DNA of 64,000 bases from Schoenoplectus triqueter. Taxonomy: Eukaryota > Streptophyta > Magnoliopsida > Poales > Cyperaceae. Positions 48,219 through 59,930 of this stretch are shown here, piece after piece. Both the position numbers and the translations under genes were made by a program. The first letter of the stretch is position 1; the number at the start of each line of letters is the position of its first letter. The notes under the pieces are model-generated. The model had not been told where the DNA came from and did no database searches. It was given only the letters and a program-made list of their open reading frames with translations. The stretch is from contig CAXKVV010000022.1 in the NCBI GenBank assembly GCA_964058805.1, positions 682,001-746,000 on the forward strand. The letters run 5' to 3'.

Positions 48219-49130
48219 CTTTGTATTTTTACGGTATATGATAATTTTCTGAAATATAAAAAATTATAAAGTAATATATCAATTATTATTATTTGTATTA
48301 CATGATAATCCCAATAATTTAATCTAATTAGCGAATTTTCCCATTTATTGGTTTCCTATGTTTTATAATACTATTATTTATTTATAGACTCTTCCTTATT
48401 TATTTGAAACTCATCTATCGATGAATTTGCTAAATTGGCAAAAATCATTCGTGACGTACAATATTTGTTCCTAGCCTTCTTTTTTTTTTGTCGTTTCCTT
48501 TTTTTTTTTTGCATTAAGTAGGCAAAGTACGACTCAATTTAGTAATATTTTTCTCTTATTTTCTTAAAGCTGTTACGTAGATTGAGTAATCATTTTAATT
48601 CGTTAAGACTTAAGATTGAGCGAAGTAATTGACTGAAAACTGACTGGTACAATTATTTGATTGCTTACTTTTAAACAAACAATTCTTGGAGAAAATAGCA
48701 TCCATCGGATATATATGGTTGTTTACCTTAACAGAACAATTATTTGATTGTTTAGTTTGATTGTTTATCTTAACAAAACAACTCTTGGAGAAAATAGCAT
48801 CAACTGGTACAATTATATGTCTTTTTTTAAGATAAAGACATACTGAGTCTTGCTTCTCTTTATTTGACAATATTTCTATGATATATATTTTACTTAGCAA
48901 TTTTTTTTTTTATCTTTTAGCATTAAATTAAATTATATGGTATTATTAATTTATATGTTAGAAATCTACTTCTAACTACCCACAGAGGCGGACTCACATG
49001 TTTGAAGAGGAGGGCAATTGACCCCTTTAAAATATTTTTTCAATGCATACCTCTTATATTTATATTTCTAGTAAAAAATTATAAAGTTCTACATAAAAAA
49101 ATTTGAAGAGGAGGGCAATTGACCCTTTAG
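47498..49130. other. Intergenic with small repeats
   Basis: It holds a (GA)n run at 47951-47971, a (TA)n run at 48172-48216, and a local duplication at 48640-48830 (unit with tcttggagaaaatagcatc, twice). At 48983 cagaggcggactcacatg looks like a hAT-type end, and gaggagggcaattgacc occurs twice (49006 and 49107). No gene seen. Confidence 0.5.
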
Positions 49131-49561
49131 AATTAGGTTATGGTGCTACGTGTAGTTAAAAATTAAATTTGCTACATACTCAAAAAATAAGTAAATAATC
49201 TTCAAATTTTGATTTATGGGTCTCAATAATTTCTTTATATGAAAATATTTTGGGATATAAAAATTTTCTATTTCAATTTTTTTAAGTATTAGTTTTGGAT
49301 TTTTAAAAATGATCTAGAAAATTTATATTATTTTATTATTATTATTAAGTCATTTTAAAAAAATCAAAACTAATACATAGAAGATTCTAAACATATTAAA
49401 TATTTATTTTAGATTTTTTTAAGATGCTCTAAGATACGAATAAAATAATTAATATTTTTATATGAAAAACAAAATTATTGTGTTCCATAAGATTTTAATA
49501 TAAATAATTTATTAAACAACATAAATCAAAATTTAAAAATAATTTAATATAGTTTTGAGTT
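49131..49561. repeat. Palindromic element of the TA-tract family, diverged
   Basis: Left words gttatggtgctacgtgtagt, ttctttatatgaaaatattt and gggatataaaaattt; on the right gttccataagattttaatat and ataatttattaaacaacata, which are their mirror images in order. No microsatellite remains at the left. The Copia element at 49567 is inserted in or beside its right end. Confidence 0.55.
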
Positions 49562-49566
49562 AAATT

Positions 49567-50032
49567 TGTTGAAATATAAACTTAATTTTAGTATTAAAGT
49601 TAAATAAATTAAGAAATAAAGGGAGACTCTTTGGCTTCAGCACTTTGACAGAATTTTAAGGCTGATTAATGATAGCATTTGAAGGGGCGAATAGACGTGA
49701 AATTTAGTGTATGACTTATGAATGGAAAGCCCTTGAAGTCTAGTTTCCAATGGTTTAAATTACAAATAGTTTGGAGTTCCCTACAGAGAGTTATGGAGAT
49801 TTTAGTGGACAGTGGTCAGTTGAAAGGGTGTTGTTTAGAATTCTGTTTTTATTATATATTTTTATTACGAATTTTAAGAGTCATGTCTAATGTTATAAAT
49901 AGACTTGTATTCTGTTGTAAGCAAATAAGAGAGAAGAAAATAGTGTAAGAGAAATAGAAGATATAGTTTGAATAGAAAGAAATTTCAGAATTGTTCTCTC
50001 TTTCCTCCACCGAGATATTTCATATTATAACA
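49567..50032 (+). repeat. 5' LTR of the Copia-type element
   Basis: It carries a probable promoter (gttataaatagac at about 49893) and TGTT...AACA ends. The transcription start would lie some 30 bases downstream of the TATA-like word. Confidence 0.92.
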
Positions 50033-50077
50033 AATTGGTATCAGAGCCAGGTTCAGTTGATCAAGAGAGACCTACCA

Positions 50078-50838
50078 TGGCGAAGAAAAAGAAAAAAAGA
50101 AGAAAAAGAAGAAGAAGAAGAAGAAGAAGAAGAAAAAGAAAAAAAGATATCGGAAAAATATGAAGAGGAAAAAAGAAACCCGAAAAGGAGGAGACACTCA
50201 ATTCAAGTAAGCACTTCAAACCAAGGCGTCAATCAAAGACAAAAAAGTACTCTATTCTCAAAATTTTCGAGGTAAAGGGTGTTGCCGTGGAAGTCAAGGA
50301 AATGGTCACAGTGGTAGAGGCTGTGGTCAAGAAGGGTATTATGAGGAGAATGGGCAATCAAGCCAACAAAATAAGGCGTTGAAAGAGGCGCGATCGAAGG
50401 ATAAGGCGGCACTATACATGTTGTTCAGTGCTGTTGACGAGTCGGGCTTTGAGAAGATTGTTGGTGCAACTACTTCAAAAGAAGCATGAGACATTTTAGT
50501 AAAAAATGTTCAAAGGAACCGACCGAGTCAAGCAAATGCATCTCTAAACTCTTCTTGGCGAATTGGAGAGCATGAAGATGAAGGAGTCAGAAAGTGTATC
50601 TGACTACATCACGCGTGTACAAGCCGTGGTGAACCAACTCATTCGTAATGGCGAATCATTAACCAATGCGCGAGTTGTGGAGAAAATTTTGAGATCATTA
50701 ACCAGCAATTTTGAGAATGTTGTGTGCGTGATAGAAGAGTCAAAAGACCTTGCGAATCTCACAGTCGACGAGCTTGTTGGTTCTCTCGAGGCACACGAAC
50801 AATATAAGAGAAAAAAAAGAAGGAAAACTTATCAATCA
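50078..50838 (+). pseudogene. Copia gag-like protein remnant
   Basis: After a Glu/Lys-rich start made of GAA/AAG repeats (50090-50160), the interior carries, with a frameshift and a stop, an ALYMLFSAVDESGFEKIVGA segment (about 50410-50470). The open frame at 50563-50841 follows, with MKMKESESVSDYITRVQAVV, NARVVEKILRSLTSNFENVV and LTVDELVGSLEAHEQ. These match the UBN2/gag domain of plant Copia elements. A zinc knuckle does not follow. The protein would form the particle shell; here it is broken. Confidence 0.8.
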
Positions 50839-51281
50839 TGAGAGCTATGTATCAAGCAGCGAATGTTATAAAAATGTGGTGAAGTTTTTGCCAGTGGTCT
50901 TCGAAGAATTGGTGAGTGAAGCCGACATGAGTAATGACTCATGATAGCATGTGCAATGAGTGTTAGGATAAGAGAACTAGCAAAATTATGAGATATTTTG
51001 CTGGAAGTATATGAAGATCATGAGAAGATGTGGTGTGGACCCACAAGAAAAATGCGGTGTGGAGCCACGGTGTGGGTGTGAATCTCACATATATATGACC
51101 TGAAGAGTCAGGCAAATTGGATGGCATATGAGATGAAACCACGATTGATTTTTTGAATTTTTTAGATCAATGAATCGAGAAGAAGTCGTCAATGAGTGAC
51201 GTCGCTATTCGCTGTGAGTTATGAAGAAGTTCAATGATGATTGGCATGAAGGATGAAAAAGAAATTAAATTTAAGAGGGGG

Positions 51282-51747
51282 TGTTGAAATATAAACTTAA
51301 TTTTAGTATTAAAGTTAAATAAATTAGAAAATAAAGGGAGACTCTTTGGCTTCAGCACTTTGACAGAATTTTAAGACTGATTAATGATAGCATTTGAAGG
51401 GGCAAATAGACGTGGAATTTAGTGTATGACTTATGGATGGAAATCCCTTGAAGTCTAGTTTCCAATGATTTAAATTCCAAATCATTTGGAGTTCCCTACA
51501 GAGAGTTATGGAGATTTGAGTGGACAGTGGTCAGTTGAAAGGGTGTTGTTTAGAATTCTGTTTTTATTATATGTTTTTATTACGAATTTTAAGAGTCATG
51601 TCTAAGGTTATAAATAGACTTATATTCTGTTGTAACCAAGTAAGAGAGAAGAAAATAGTGTAAGAGAAATAGAAGATATAGTTTGAATAGAAAGAAATTT
51701 CAGAATTGTTCTCTCTTCCCTCCACCGAGATATTTCATATTATAACA
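51282..51747 (+). repeat. 3' LTR of the Copia-type element
   Basis: Same length as the 5' LTR and colinear with it; ends 815 bases upstream of the bHLH start codon. Confidence 0.92.
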
Positions 51748-51814
51748 AAATTCACCAGAGTTTTTTATGAGTTTAAGTATATGATAGTTTTACTCTACAT
51801 ATGTGTATGTATGT

Positions 51815-52080
51815 ATATATAAAGTTATGTTACGGTGAATCATAAAATACAAAATTATCTTTTATACTTTATGTTATATCTTTTATTTTTTAATTCAAAA
51901 TATCAATTCAAGTTCAAAGTGATCTTCGTATTAAAATATATTTGTAGATAAAATTTTATATGTTTTGAATTTTTTTATTTTTGAAAAATAGAAAATTGTA
52001 TTATTAAAAAAAATTAGCTCAATGTATTTTGAGATCGCCATAAGAGTAATTATAGTGTTTTGAAGGTAGTGTTAAGATTG
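51815..52080. repeat. Diverged fold-back fragment
   Basis: The words actttatgttatatctttt and ttaattcaaaatat match the fold-back at 31322-31632, and gataaaattttatatg matches palindrome copies 3 and 5. Only one arm is clear. Confidence 0.4.
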
Positions 52081-52282
52081 ATTATCGTTTAGCAGTAGAG
52101 ATTACAAAGGATTTTTTTGAGATGCGGTTGGAGTCGCCCTCTTTCGCTTATGAAGTGCTAATTAAGGTCTTCAGTCTCGTACCATCGCTATTACATCTTG
52201 AGAAAAATTTAACAATGTAAACGTCAAACTAGAACAACCAATTCTAGAAGCGATTAAACAAATTACAAGTTTACAACACAAT

Positions 52283-52300
52283 ATTTTATTATATAAAAGC
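52283..52300 (+). promoter_or_regulatory. Probable TATA box of the bHLH gene
   Basis: The word TATATAAAAG lies about 270 bases upstream of the bHLH ATG in an otherwise mixed stretch, so the start site would be near 52320. Position fits; not otherwise supported. Confidence 0.45.
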
Positions 52301-52329
52301 CTAGCCACTTACTGGATCTGGATACGAGA

Positions 52330-52341
52330 ATGAATACATGA
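52330..52341 (+). promoter_or_regulatory. Minimal uORF in the bHLH leader
   Basis: ATG AAT ACA TGA, three codons and a stop, 220 bases upstream of the main ATG. It is in the leader if transcription starts near 52320. Effect unknown. Confidence 0.3.
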
Positions 52342-52561
52342 GGATAAGGACTGCTCTCACAGCTCTCCATATTATACCCCACCAGCAACGCAATCCATTG
52401 TACCTCTATATTTCCCTCTAATTAGATCAAACAAACAAACGAATAAACCTGGTAGCAACCTACCCCACACCTACAGGAAACTAAAGCCTCATAATTTCTA
52501 TAATCCATACTGTGGAGAGAGAAATTCAGGATCTTTCATTTGCTAGTGTGGTAAAACAGTC

Positions 52562-55554
52562 ATGGCTTCTTATCTCAGACCTACATCTATTACTGCATTA
52601 CAAGAGAAGCTGGAATTTCTTTTGCTAAGTCGGCCAGAGTGGTGGGTTTACGCCATTCTTTGGCGTTCCAAACAAAATAGTGAAGAACAACTCTTATCCT
52701 TTGGCAATGGCCATTTTCGGGGAAAATATGAAGAAGACCGGCAAAAACAACAGAAACCCTATGATTGTTTTGCCTCACTATTCGCCGATGATATTGTCAC
52801 CAGTTCTAATATCATGAATGGCGAATTGTTCTACGTTGCGTCACTGACATTCTCGTTTGGTACCAGTGATGCAGGAAAGTCACCAGTGCGAGCATACCTG
52901 TCACAGATGCCGATCTGGTTAGCTGGGGCTCAAGCACTTACAGGTCAATGCGGGTGTGAAAGGTCGCGCGAGGCGCAGATGCATGGGATTGAGACAATTG
53001 TGTGGATCCCAGTATCAGAAGGGGTTCTTGAGCTTGGATCTTGTGACTTGATCCAGCAAAATAGGGCTCTCATTCAGCAGGTATAAGTATCATTTTCTTA
53101 CAATCTAATTATGAAAATGTTGAAGGAAATATAATAAGTAATAAATCATATTTTATATATAATTTACGGAAAACTAGCTATGATAAACCTTATCGATCGC
53201 CTCCTCGTTCAGAAGGTGTCATTTCTCCGGGCAAGATTTTAAGAGACATCCTATGTTGGTAAATTGACATTTAATTTTAAAAAAAAGACATCGACATTAA
53301 GAAATAAGTCTTGAACTAAAAAGTTAACAAAAAGATCGGATTAACCAAAGTAAACCACAAACCTATGAAAGGTAACGACATATGGTCTTGTGAAAGATTT
53401 TCCCTTCTCTTTCCCATCTCTTGTTATTTCCATCCTTATTCGTTCTGTTTCTTTCTTCCATTTTGTTTGTTTGTTTGTTTTAAAAAGTATTATTCTTTCT
53501 TCCTTCCATCCTTTTCTGTTTATTTTTTGCATGTCTGTGTTTTTTGAAGCTAATATATTGCTTACTAGGTGATACTTCTCCAAATTGTACAGAATATATG
53601 AATACAGTGAATTTTATTAACATAAAAAATTCACAGATAACTATTTTTCATTTCAAAGAGGTAATTACATTTATAAGAAGGAAAAAAGAAAAACTATTTG
53701 ATCTAAAATCAAATAACACAAAATATCAAAGAACTCTAATTAATTAATAAAAACCTTCTATGCACTTTAATAATATAAATGATTTTGTCTCTAATACACA
53801 TAAAGTGACATATTTAAAGAAGCACAAAAATATCCTTTCTTAAAGTTATTTACTTTAATTCTTCAATCAATATTTTACTTTGTTCAAATTGGACTAAATT
53901 TCTTTTCTTAACTCATGGTACAATAACTTAAATGAAAAATATTAACAATCTCTTTTCAAAAAGCAAAAAAAAAAAACTATGAAATGGGGAATGAATAGTG
54001 AAAATTTGAACGAATGAATAAAATTTAAAAGACAATTAGTACAGGAGAGTCGAAAAAGAAGTGAGATGGTGGGGAGAGGCAAATAAATGATCGCTCATTC
54101 AAGAAATTTTTGTTCGGAGGTAGCAAGTTTTTTTCCCTTTCTAATGAGAGAGGGTTAGCCACTATATCGACGACATGCAGTACTTTGTGCTTAGTTATTT
54201 CAGAAATATTACAAATCACTTAAATTAAGTATATAAAGAACAGCATTCTCCTAGATCCAAATTGGTTTTCCACGAAAAAGGGATATATTATAAATTAACC
54301 TGCTGCTTGCTAGTAATATCCGCGCGATAACTTCATGACAAAAAAGAGCATTCAACTTGCATGCTCTTATGAACAAAATTTTGGGATTTAGTGCGTTCAA
54401 ATTAAGTAAAATTGTTGTTTGACTTCAATATACTTGATGCTATCGGATAGTGTTTATATGTGAAGAGAGATTCAAGACAAATTATCACATTAAACCAAGG
54501 AGGCGGGCTGTTGCGCGCGTACGTCTTGCAATACCTCATCAATTTGGGATCGACGTCATTTGTAATATAGTATGCATACAATGTGCAGACCGAACCGAAG
54601 GAAAAAGAGATGATGAAGGAAAAAGAAAACGGTTATTAGATTCACGATACCGTTTATTTTTTTTAGTTCGGGCAGCACTCCACCCTTTACAATACTCTAG
54701 AGAATTCATCACTATATATATGTGCGCACTCGCTGAAGCCCTTGACTTAAATAGTATCTGATCAATTATATTTTTAATTATAAGACCAAAAAAATTATTG
54801 TTTCAATATGTAACATTTTTTTCGTTTTCCTTACGTTTGATAAATAGTAACACATATATTTCAGGCAGTAACAATCTTAAGCAACCATACCATACCAACC
54901 TATGATACTGGGGTCGGTAAAAGCATGGTTCTTTTATCATCTCTTGAATCAGAGCATTCACAATCTGAAGGAGCTGGTACATTACTCGAGTGGCGCAAGA
55001 CCAGCAAACATGGAAGAAAGTCTCGTGTACAGAAGCCACCCATAAATCATGTGGAGGCGGAAAGACAGCGTCGTGAGAAACTCAACCACCGATTTTATAT
55101 GCTCCGCTCGGTTGTACCAAATGTGTCCCGGATGGACAAAGCATCCCTTCTGGCTGATGCGGTGGAATACATAAAGGAGCTCCGTACACGTGTTGATGCA
55201 TTAGAGGCTGAAGCAAAGCGTGTCCAAAGAGAGGCTGTAGATTCTGCAGCTGAGCCTGCTTTCATGGTGAAAAGTAGTACTAATGCTATATCTTCACCTA
55301 CGAAAATTGAAGTGGAAGTGCGGGTGTTTGGGGCAGAGGCACTGATTCGAATGCAGTCTGATGGAGGTAGTGAGACCCATGCACCTGCCAGGCTAATGAG
55401 TGCAATAAAGGAGTTGGAGATGCCGGTGCACCACGCATGTATAAGTACCTTGAATAGTGTGATGGTGCAGGATGTGGCGGTGAGATTGCCATATGAAATG
55501 CAAGGAGAGGAAAATATTCGATCAGCTCTTCTGGCAAAACTTGAGAGCTTATGA
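52562..55554 (+). CDS. MYC-type bHLH transcription factor (bHLH14/JAM-like), two exons
   Basis: Exon 1 (52562-53080, 173 codons) ends at CAG|GTATAAG; exon 2 (54865-55554) begins after TTTCAG and joins in phase 0, giving about 402 residues, near the 423 of Arabidopsis bHLH14. Residues about 9-173 form the bHLH-MYC_N domain ([33 protein letters not shown], the JAZ-contact region; [15 protein letters not shown]). The bHLH is at 234-283: basic region HVEAERQRR with the His-Glu-Arg DNA-contact set (235, 239, 243), then [19 protein letters not shown]-terminal ACT-like domain covers about 319-398. Such proteins bind G-box DNA and are held by JAZ repressors until jasmonate arrives; whether this one activates or represses cannot be read here. 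The linker between the domains is short, as in bHLH14. Reading through without splicing would stop after one more codon. Confidence 0.9.
53081..54864 (+). other. Intron of the bHLH gene
   Basis: It starts GTATAAGT and ends ATATATTTCAG. It has C/T-rich stretches (53395-53540), AT-rich composition and stops in all frames; a 103-codon frame at 54450-54761 resembles nothing known to me. No transposon ends were recognised in it. An AG four bases beyond the chosen acceptor would break the frame. Confidence 0.8.
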
Positions 55555-55830
55555 TTTTGAAGAATTGTTCAATATTCCACCGTGCAATTGTAATTCGGTA
55601 CATTATTCCAAATATAGATATTAATTCTGAATTGTATTTGCCTCTGTAAAACATAACTCTGGTGTATTGTCGATAATCGATTGAGAATGCAACCATAGTA
55701 CTACTTACAAATATATAATGATTAGTGCTTGTTGGCATTGTTAATTTCATGTACTTGAGTACATTGAGATCTCCTTGTTTGTTTTGTGGCTAGCTTGGTA
55801 AAAATAAAGGATTTCTCAATGACATCTTTT
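55555..55830 (+). other. 3' UTR region of the bHLH gene
   Basis: It directly follows the TGA stop; AT-rich, with aataaagga at 55802 as a possible poly(A) signal. Confidence 0.45.
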
Positions 55831-57144
55831 GCCAAATTTGTTGTTACTGATTTGGAATGCTTAATCTTCAATTATTATGAGTATGATGAAGGAGGATGCA
55901 ATTACGTTGTGCTTTAGAATGAGTTACAGGATGGAAGGGGAAGAGCAAGTGAAGGACTATTAGTCATCATATCGCTCTTGAGTTCAAGTCGCGGGAGACG
56001 AGAGAGAGTGTAAGAGGGTTAGCGAGGACACTAACATATTCATTTTTGCTAAATTTGTTCACCTCTTATTTAGGGGTTAGATATTCAACCATCTCTTCAT
56101 TTTCCGCCGCCTCCATTCCATTGCCTCTTTATTTCTTCCTCGGCTCGGAAGCACAGCGTAACAAATGTGCATAATACCTAAATTATGAAGGTCAGCGATC
56201 GATGCAATTTGATCTATCTTTACCTTTCGCGAATATGAATATATATTGTGACATCATATATATATTGACAATACATTATTCTGTCAGTCAAAAATTGCAT
56301 TTCCTGTTTGCCGTACCAATCTTGCTGGAGTAATATTTACAACCTTAATTACACTCCGTTTGGAAATGGGCAATAAATGAAGTACATTTTTCTTTTGAAA
56401 GAAGCAACATCTAATTTGCCAATCGATTTCATTTAATGAAACCAGCAGATACAGAATTGTAAATTAGCGCGACGTCTTCCTACATGCTATCTTGCCGGAC
56501 AGATCGGAACAACCAGACAAAATACATTATACATCGACAACATAAAGGATTATCAGAGCTGTCCAAACAATATAGCAGCCAAGTACAAGCGGTAGTAGTA
56601 TGACAAATGAAGTAAAATTAGAGCAGAGTAAATATTAAATCGCCTTATAATAATTGACATATAGCAACGAAGTAAAAGAAATTCAACAACTAATATGAGT
56701 AAAAAAAGTAAAAAAAAAAATAGAAAATTTAGTGAATATTTTACTTTATTTTTTGAGGTAGCAGGTAACTACTATAAAATTTTATTAAATCAAATTAAAA
56801 AAAAAACTGATACGGATTAGATAAGTGAGAATTATAAGAAAAAGAAAGGCAAAAATAAAGATAAAAAAGATAAAATATAAGCATAGATCTAAATAAAAAA
56901 AACAAAACAAAAACAGAAAATGATAGCTTGATCCATGGCATGCACTAATAACTCACTTGTCATCGCTCATTGTATAGCACCTCTGATTGTCGGTTAGCAA
57001 AACAGATAGAGAAGGAATAGCTAGAATCAGAGATGGCGGGAGAGTCGAAGAGGAGATTGTCCAAAACGGAAAGGGACAAGGCTACTCGAAAAAATCATTC
57101 TCCCCTCTCTCATCTTTCACAATATTTTTTGCTGTATCCGAGGG
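55831..57144. other. Intergenic, no gene seen
   Basis: Mixed to AT-rich; stops in all frames. A less AT-rich patch at 57000-57110 (agagatggcgggagagtcg) has no recognised domain. Confidence 0.5.
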
Positions 57145-59288
57145 TGTTAGCGCGAACCGAAACTAAATAGGACAATAAGCACCACAAAGAGGACAATCAA
57201 GCACTCAAACTGAATCCTGCAATTGACGGAAGCTTTGATATCAATTTGTTAGGGTTTTCTCCAATAACCCTAACTAGACAAGAAGAGAGTAGAAAGACAC
57301 AAACAGTAGAGAGAGTGGGAGATGAAACTCCAATTTTCATTAAGTGTTCAATCATATAAATAATACATGAGATAAACTAAGCTATAAGCCTAACAGACTA
57401 CAAAATAATTCGGGCTATATCTAACAATCTCCACTTTGGACCGAATTATGCTTAAAACAACTAAGTATAAAACTAACCTAAATAAAATATTTAAAAATAT
57501 AAAGATACAACTAACATAAAGTTAACAATAAAAGTTAGTACAAGGTTAGAATGAGACATAACAAATAACCCGAGCAAACTCCACCTTAGCTGAAATTGTG
57601 CTCTCCAAGCAAACATTGCTAGACCAAGTACAAATGAACACAACATTGAATGATGAGTAATACCTTCATGCAATCCGAACGAGTCTCAATGCCTTTATAG
57701 CCTCAAATAATTGTCATAAACTCGATCTCGATGATTGGCTAACGATAAATAAAGAGTTAAAATTCAAATTGCACTATCTCCCGAGTGATAATGATATAGT
57801 CTCAAGATACAATACATGCATCTATATAACTCATTAGGTGATAAAAACTTCAAATCACATGAAGCACATACATCTCAAATCTGGGACAACAATGATACCA
57901 ATCCAAATTTCTAAATCCCATATAGCTTCAACATCCCAAAATCGGAACAACAAAGGTATTATCAACCATACTAACAAAACTATGTCAGGCCGGAACATCC
58001 AATCATATCAAACATCACTCTTTCAAAATCAAAATGAAGTTAGAAACAAACAAAGAAACATTACTCTTATAACCTAATAACAAAATATTATGTGGAATCA
58101 TAACAAAAAGGAACCCAAATCCATAACCCAAAAGGTTGTAAAAAATACTCACATTCATCAACATCGGCCACAATGGCTGCCCTCAAAGAAACACGCTTAT
58201 CCATCGCTTACATGTTCTTGAGCTTCAAACAATTGACATTGATGTGTCCCTTTTTCTTACAATAATAGCATGTGATATTTTCATTCCAGGTCCTCCTATC
58301 AATCAGGTTTATTTCTTTGGGTATACTTCGATCCACAAATAACCCGACACTTGAACTCTCCTTCTTAATGTTGGTCATCTCATTGTTAAGATGTAACATA
58401 GTTTTCAAGTTGCCTTTGATATCCTCAAGGGTAATCCTCTCTCTACTATAAATCATTAAATCCCTAAATGACTTGTATGATACAGGTAAAGAGCACAACA
58501 ACAAGAGGGCTTGGTCCTCATCCTCTACCTTAACACCCAACTTAGCTAAAATCATTCAAAATTGATGTAAATTCCACAAGGTGATCACAAAGATATATAC
58601 CTTCATCCATGCGGAGAGTGTAGAGGCGCAATTTCAACCGCAACCGGTTTGTTAGAAACTTCTTCATGTAGATGTCCTCTAATTTTTCCCACAACCCCTT
58701 TGTAGTGTTCTCCGATAGTACCTCTTGTAGTGTTCCATTATTCAAACACAATTAGATAGTGGAAAGTGCTTTGTCATCCATATCCCTCCACTTTTTATTC
58801 GTCACTGCATCGGCTAGTTTTTCTCCAATCACGGCTCACCAGAGGGAATTGCCATGCACACACGAAATGAAATGGAGATTAATCATCGCGATGCAAGCTG
58901 CGAGTGGAAGCAACACCGAATCAAGCACTAATCGAATTTCAAGAGCGACGATGACGAAACTTGGCTGAAGAAACGAAAGCACGAACCCGGAGCTCTGATA
59001 CCAGTTTGTTAGCGCGAACCGGGACTAAATAGGACAATGAGCGCCACAAAGAGGACAATCAAGCGTTCAAGCTGGATCCTGCAGTTGACGGAAACTTTGA
59101 TACCAATTTGTTAGAGTTTTCTTCAATAACCCTAGCTAGACTGGAAGAGAGTAGAAAGACACAAACAGTAGAGAGAGTGGGAGATGAAACTCCAATTTTC
59201 ATTAAGTGTTCATTCATATAAATAGTACATGAGATAAACTAAGCTATAAGTCAAACAGACTACAAAATAATTCAGGCCATATATGACA
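57145..59288 (-). mobile_element. Short Copia-type LTR element with gag remnant, minus strand
   Basis: Two 282-bp LTRs lie at 59007-59288 (5') and 57145-57426 (3'); on the minus strand they start TGTC/TGTTA and end CGCGCTAACA. The primer-binding site AACTGGTATCAGAGCTCC follows the 5' LTR, and the purine tract CAAAGTGGAGAT precedes the 3' LTR. The 1580-bp interior holds a gag remnant with a zinc knuckle and no pol. The LTRs differ at more than 20 positions by eye, so it is older than the one at 49567. The flanking 5-mers (gaggg and catgg) do not match, so the target duplication has decayed or the ends recombined. Each LTR also contains an internal ttggtatcaaag-like word, a decoy primer site. 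Confidence 0.85.
58205..58830 (-). pseudogene. Copia gag remnant with zinc knuckle
   Basis: In order on the minus strand: TTKGLWEKLEDIYMKKFLTN with LRLKLRLYTLRMDEG (58590-58720); a stop; AKLGVKVEDEDQALLLLCSL with PVSYKSFRDLM (58440-58550), the core of the UBN2 gag domain; then CYYCKKKGHINVNC at about 58220-58262, a CX2CX4HX4C zinc knuckle for RNA binding. Stops interrupt the frame (58752, 58556), so no intact protein is made. Confidence 0.85.
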
Positions 59289-59930
59289 CATGGGAATATT
59301 TACTCCTTTTTTATAAATGTTTTAATTAACTTACTTTACTTTAATTTTTTTTAATATATGTATATATTAAAGCAATTTAAAACACTCAATTCATTGTTAC
59401 TCATAGCAAAACGTCAAAGGTAGGTAAGGTGGGATACATGAATCCACTTCATGTTAGATAATTTATTTGCGCAATAACGCAGAGTCCTGCAATGTGTCAG
59501 CAAAGGCTATTCTGAAGGGATCTATCATCTATATATATGCAGGAGAATCCAGTACGACTCTGCAAGTAATCAGCAATTAATTCAGCATTGTTGTACCAAC
59601 TAATTTGGAAACGACCGAATTAATTCCACTTATATGTACTGGTGTTTTAATGTTTCTTTTGATCTCAGAATCTGCATATATACCTCTCGTGATTTGATAT
59701 CACTCCTTACAAAAAGCTATATGCAAAAATTCATGCAATCCGGAAGATGACTGGACCGTACACTGTCTTGCGTATGCATGAAAAAATTAAGCTGGACTAA
59801 TTAGTCAAACTTTCATACTTTATCAATTTATATGTATATGCCTGACAAATAAATAATTACCAACATAAGAATAGGTTCTAGCTAGAAAGCCAGAGAAATG
59901 CATTAGAAAATAAACAATTATATATTGGGA

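Larger units (their letters stand above)
49567..51747 (+). mobile_element. Complete short Copia-type LTR element, gag-like only
   Basis: Two 466-bp LTRs (49567-50032 and 51282-51747) both start TGTTGAAATATAAAC and end CATATTATAACA; AAATT is duplicated on both sides (49562-49566 and 51748-51752). The primer-binding site TTGGTATCAGAGCC follows the 5' LTR (complement of initiator Met tRNA), and a purine tract, TTAAGAGGGGG, precedes the 3' LTR. The 1249-bp interior has a gag-like remnant and no protease, integrase or reverse transcriptase. About 20 differences by eye between the LTRs (near 4 percent) suggest a moderately recent insertion. Mobility would need enzymes from another element. Confidence 0.95.

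Noticed and set aside
48983..49130. hAT miniature element from cagaggcggactcac
   Set aside because: Only one end is convincing; the repeated gaggagggcaattgacc word does not give an inverted mate or an 8-bp duplication.
49991..50275. Lys/Glu-rich frame as a separate gene
   Set aside because: It begins inside the 5' LTR and consists mostly of GAA/AAG repeats of the Copia leader.
54450..54761. 103-codon frame in the bHLH intron as a possible extra exon
   Set aside because: No resemblance to the MYC-type linker, and exons 1 and 2 already join in phase.
57247..57426. 180-bp LTRs ending at the first TTGGTATCAAAG-like word
   Set aside because: The similarity between the two copies continues a further 102 bases to CGCGCTAACA, followed by a better primer site, so the LTR is 282 bp.
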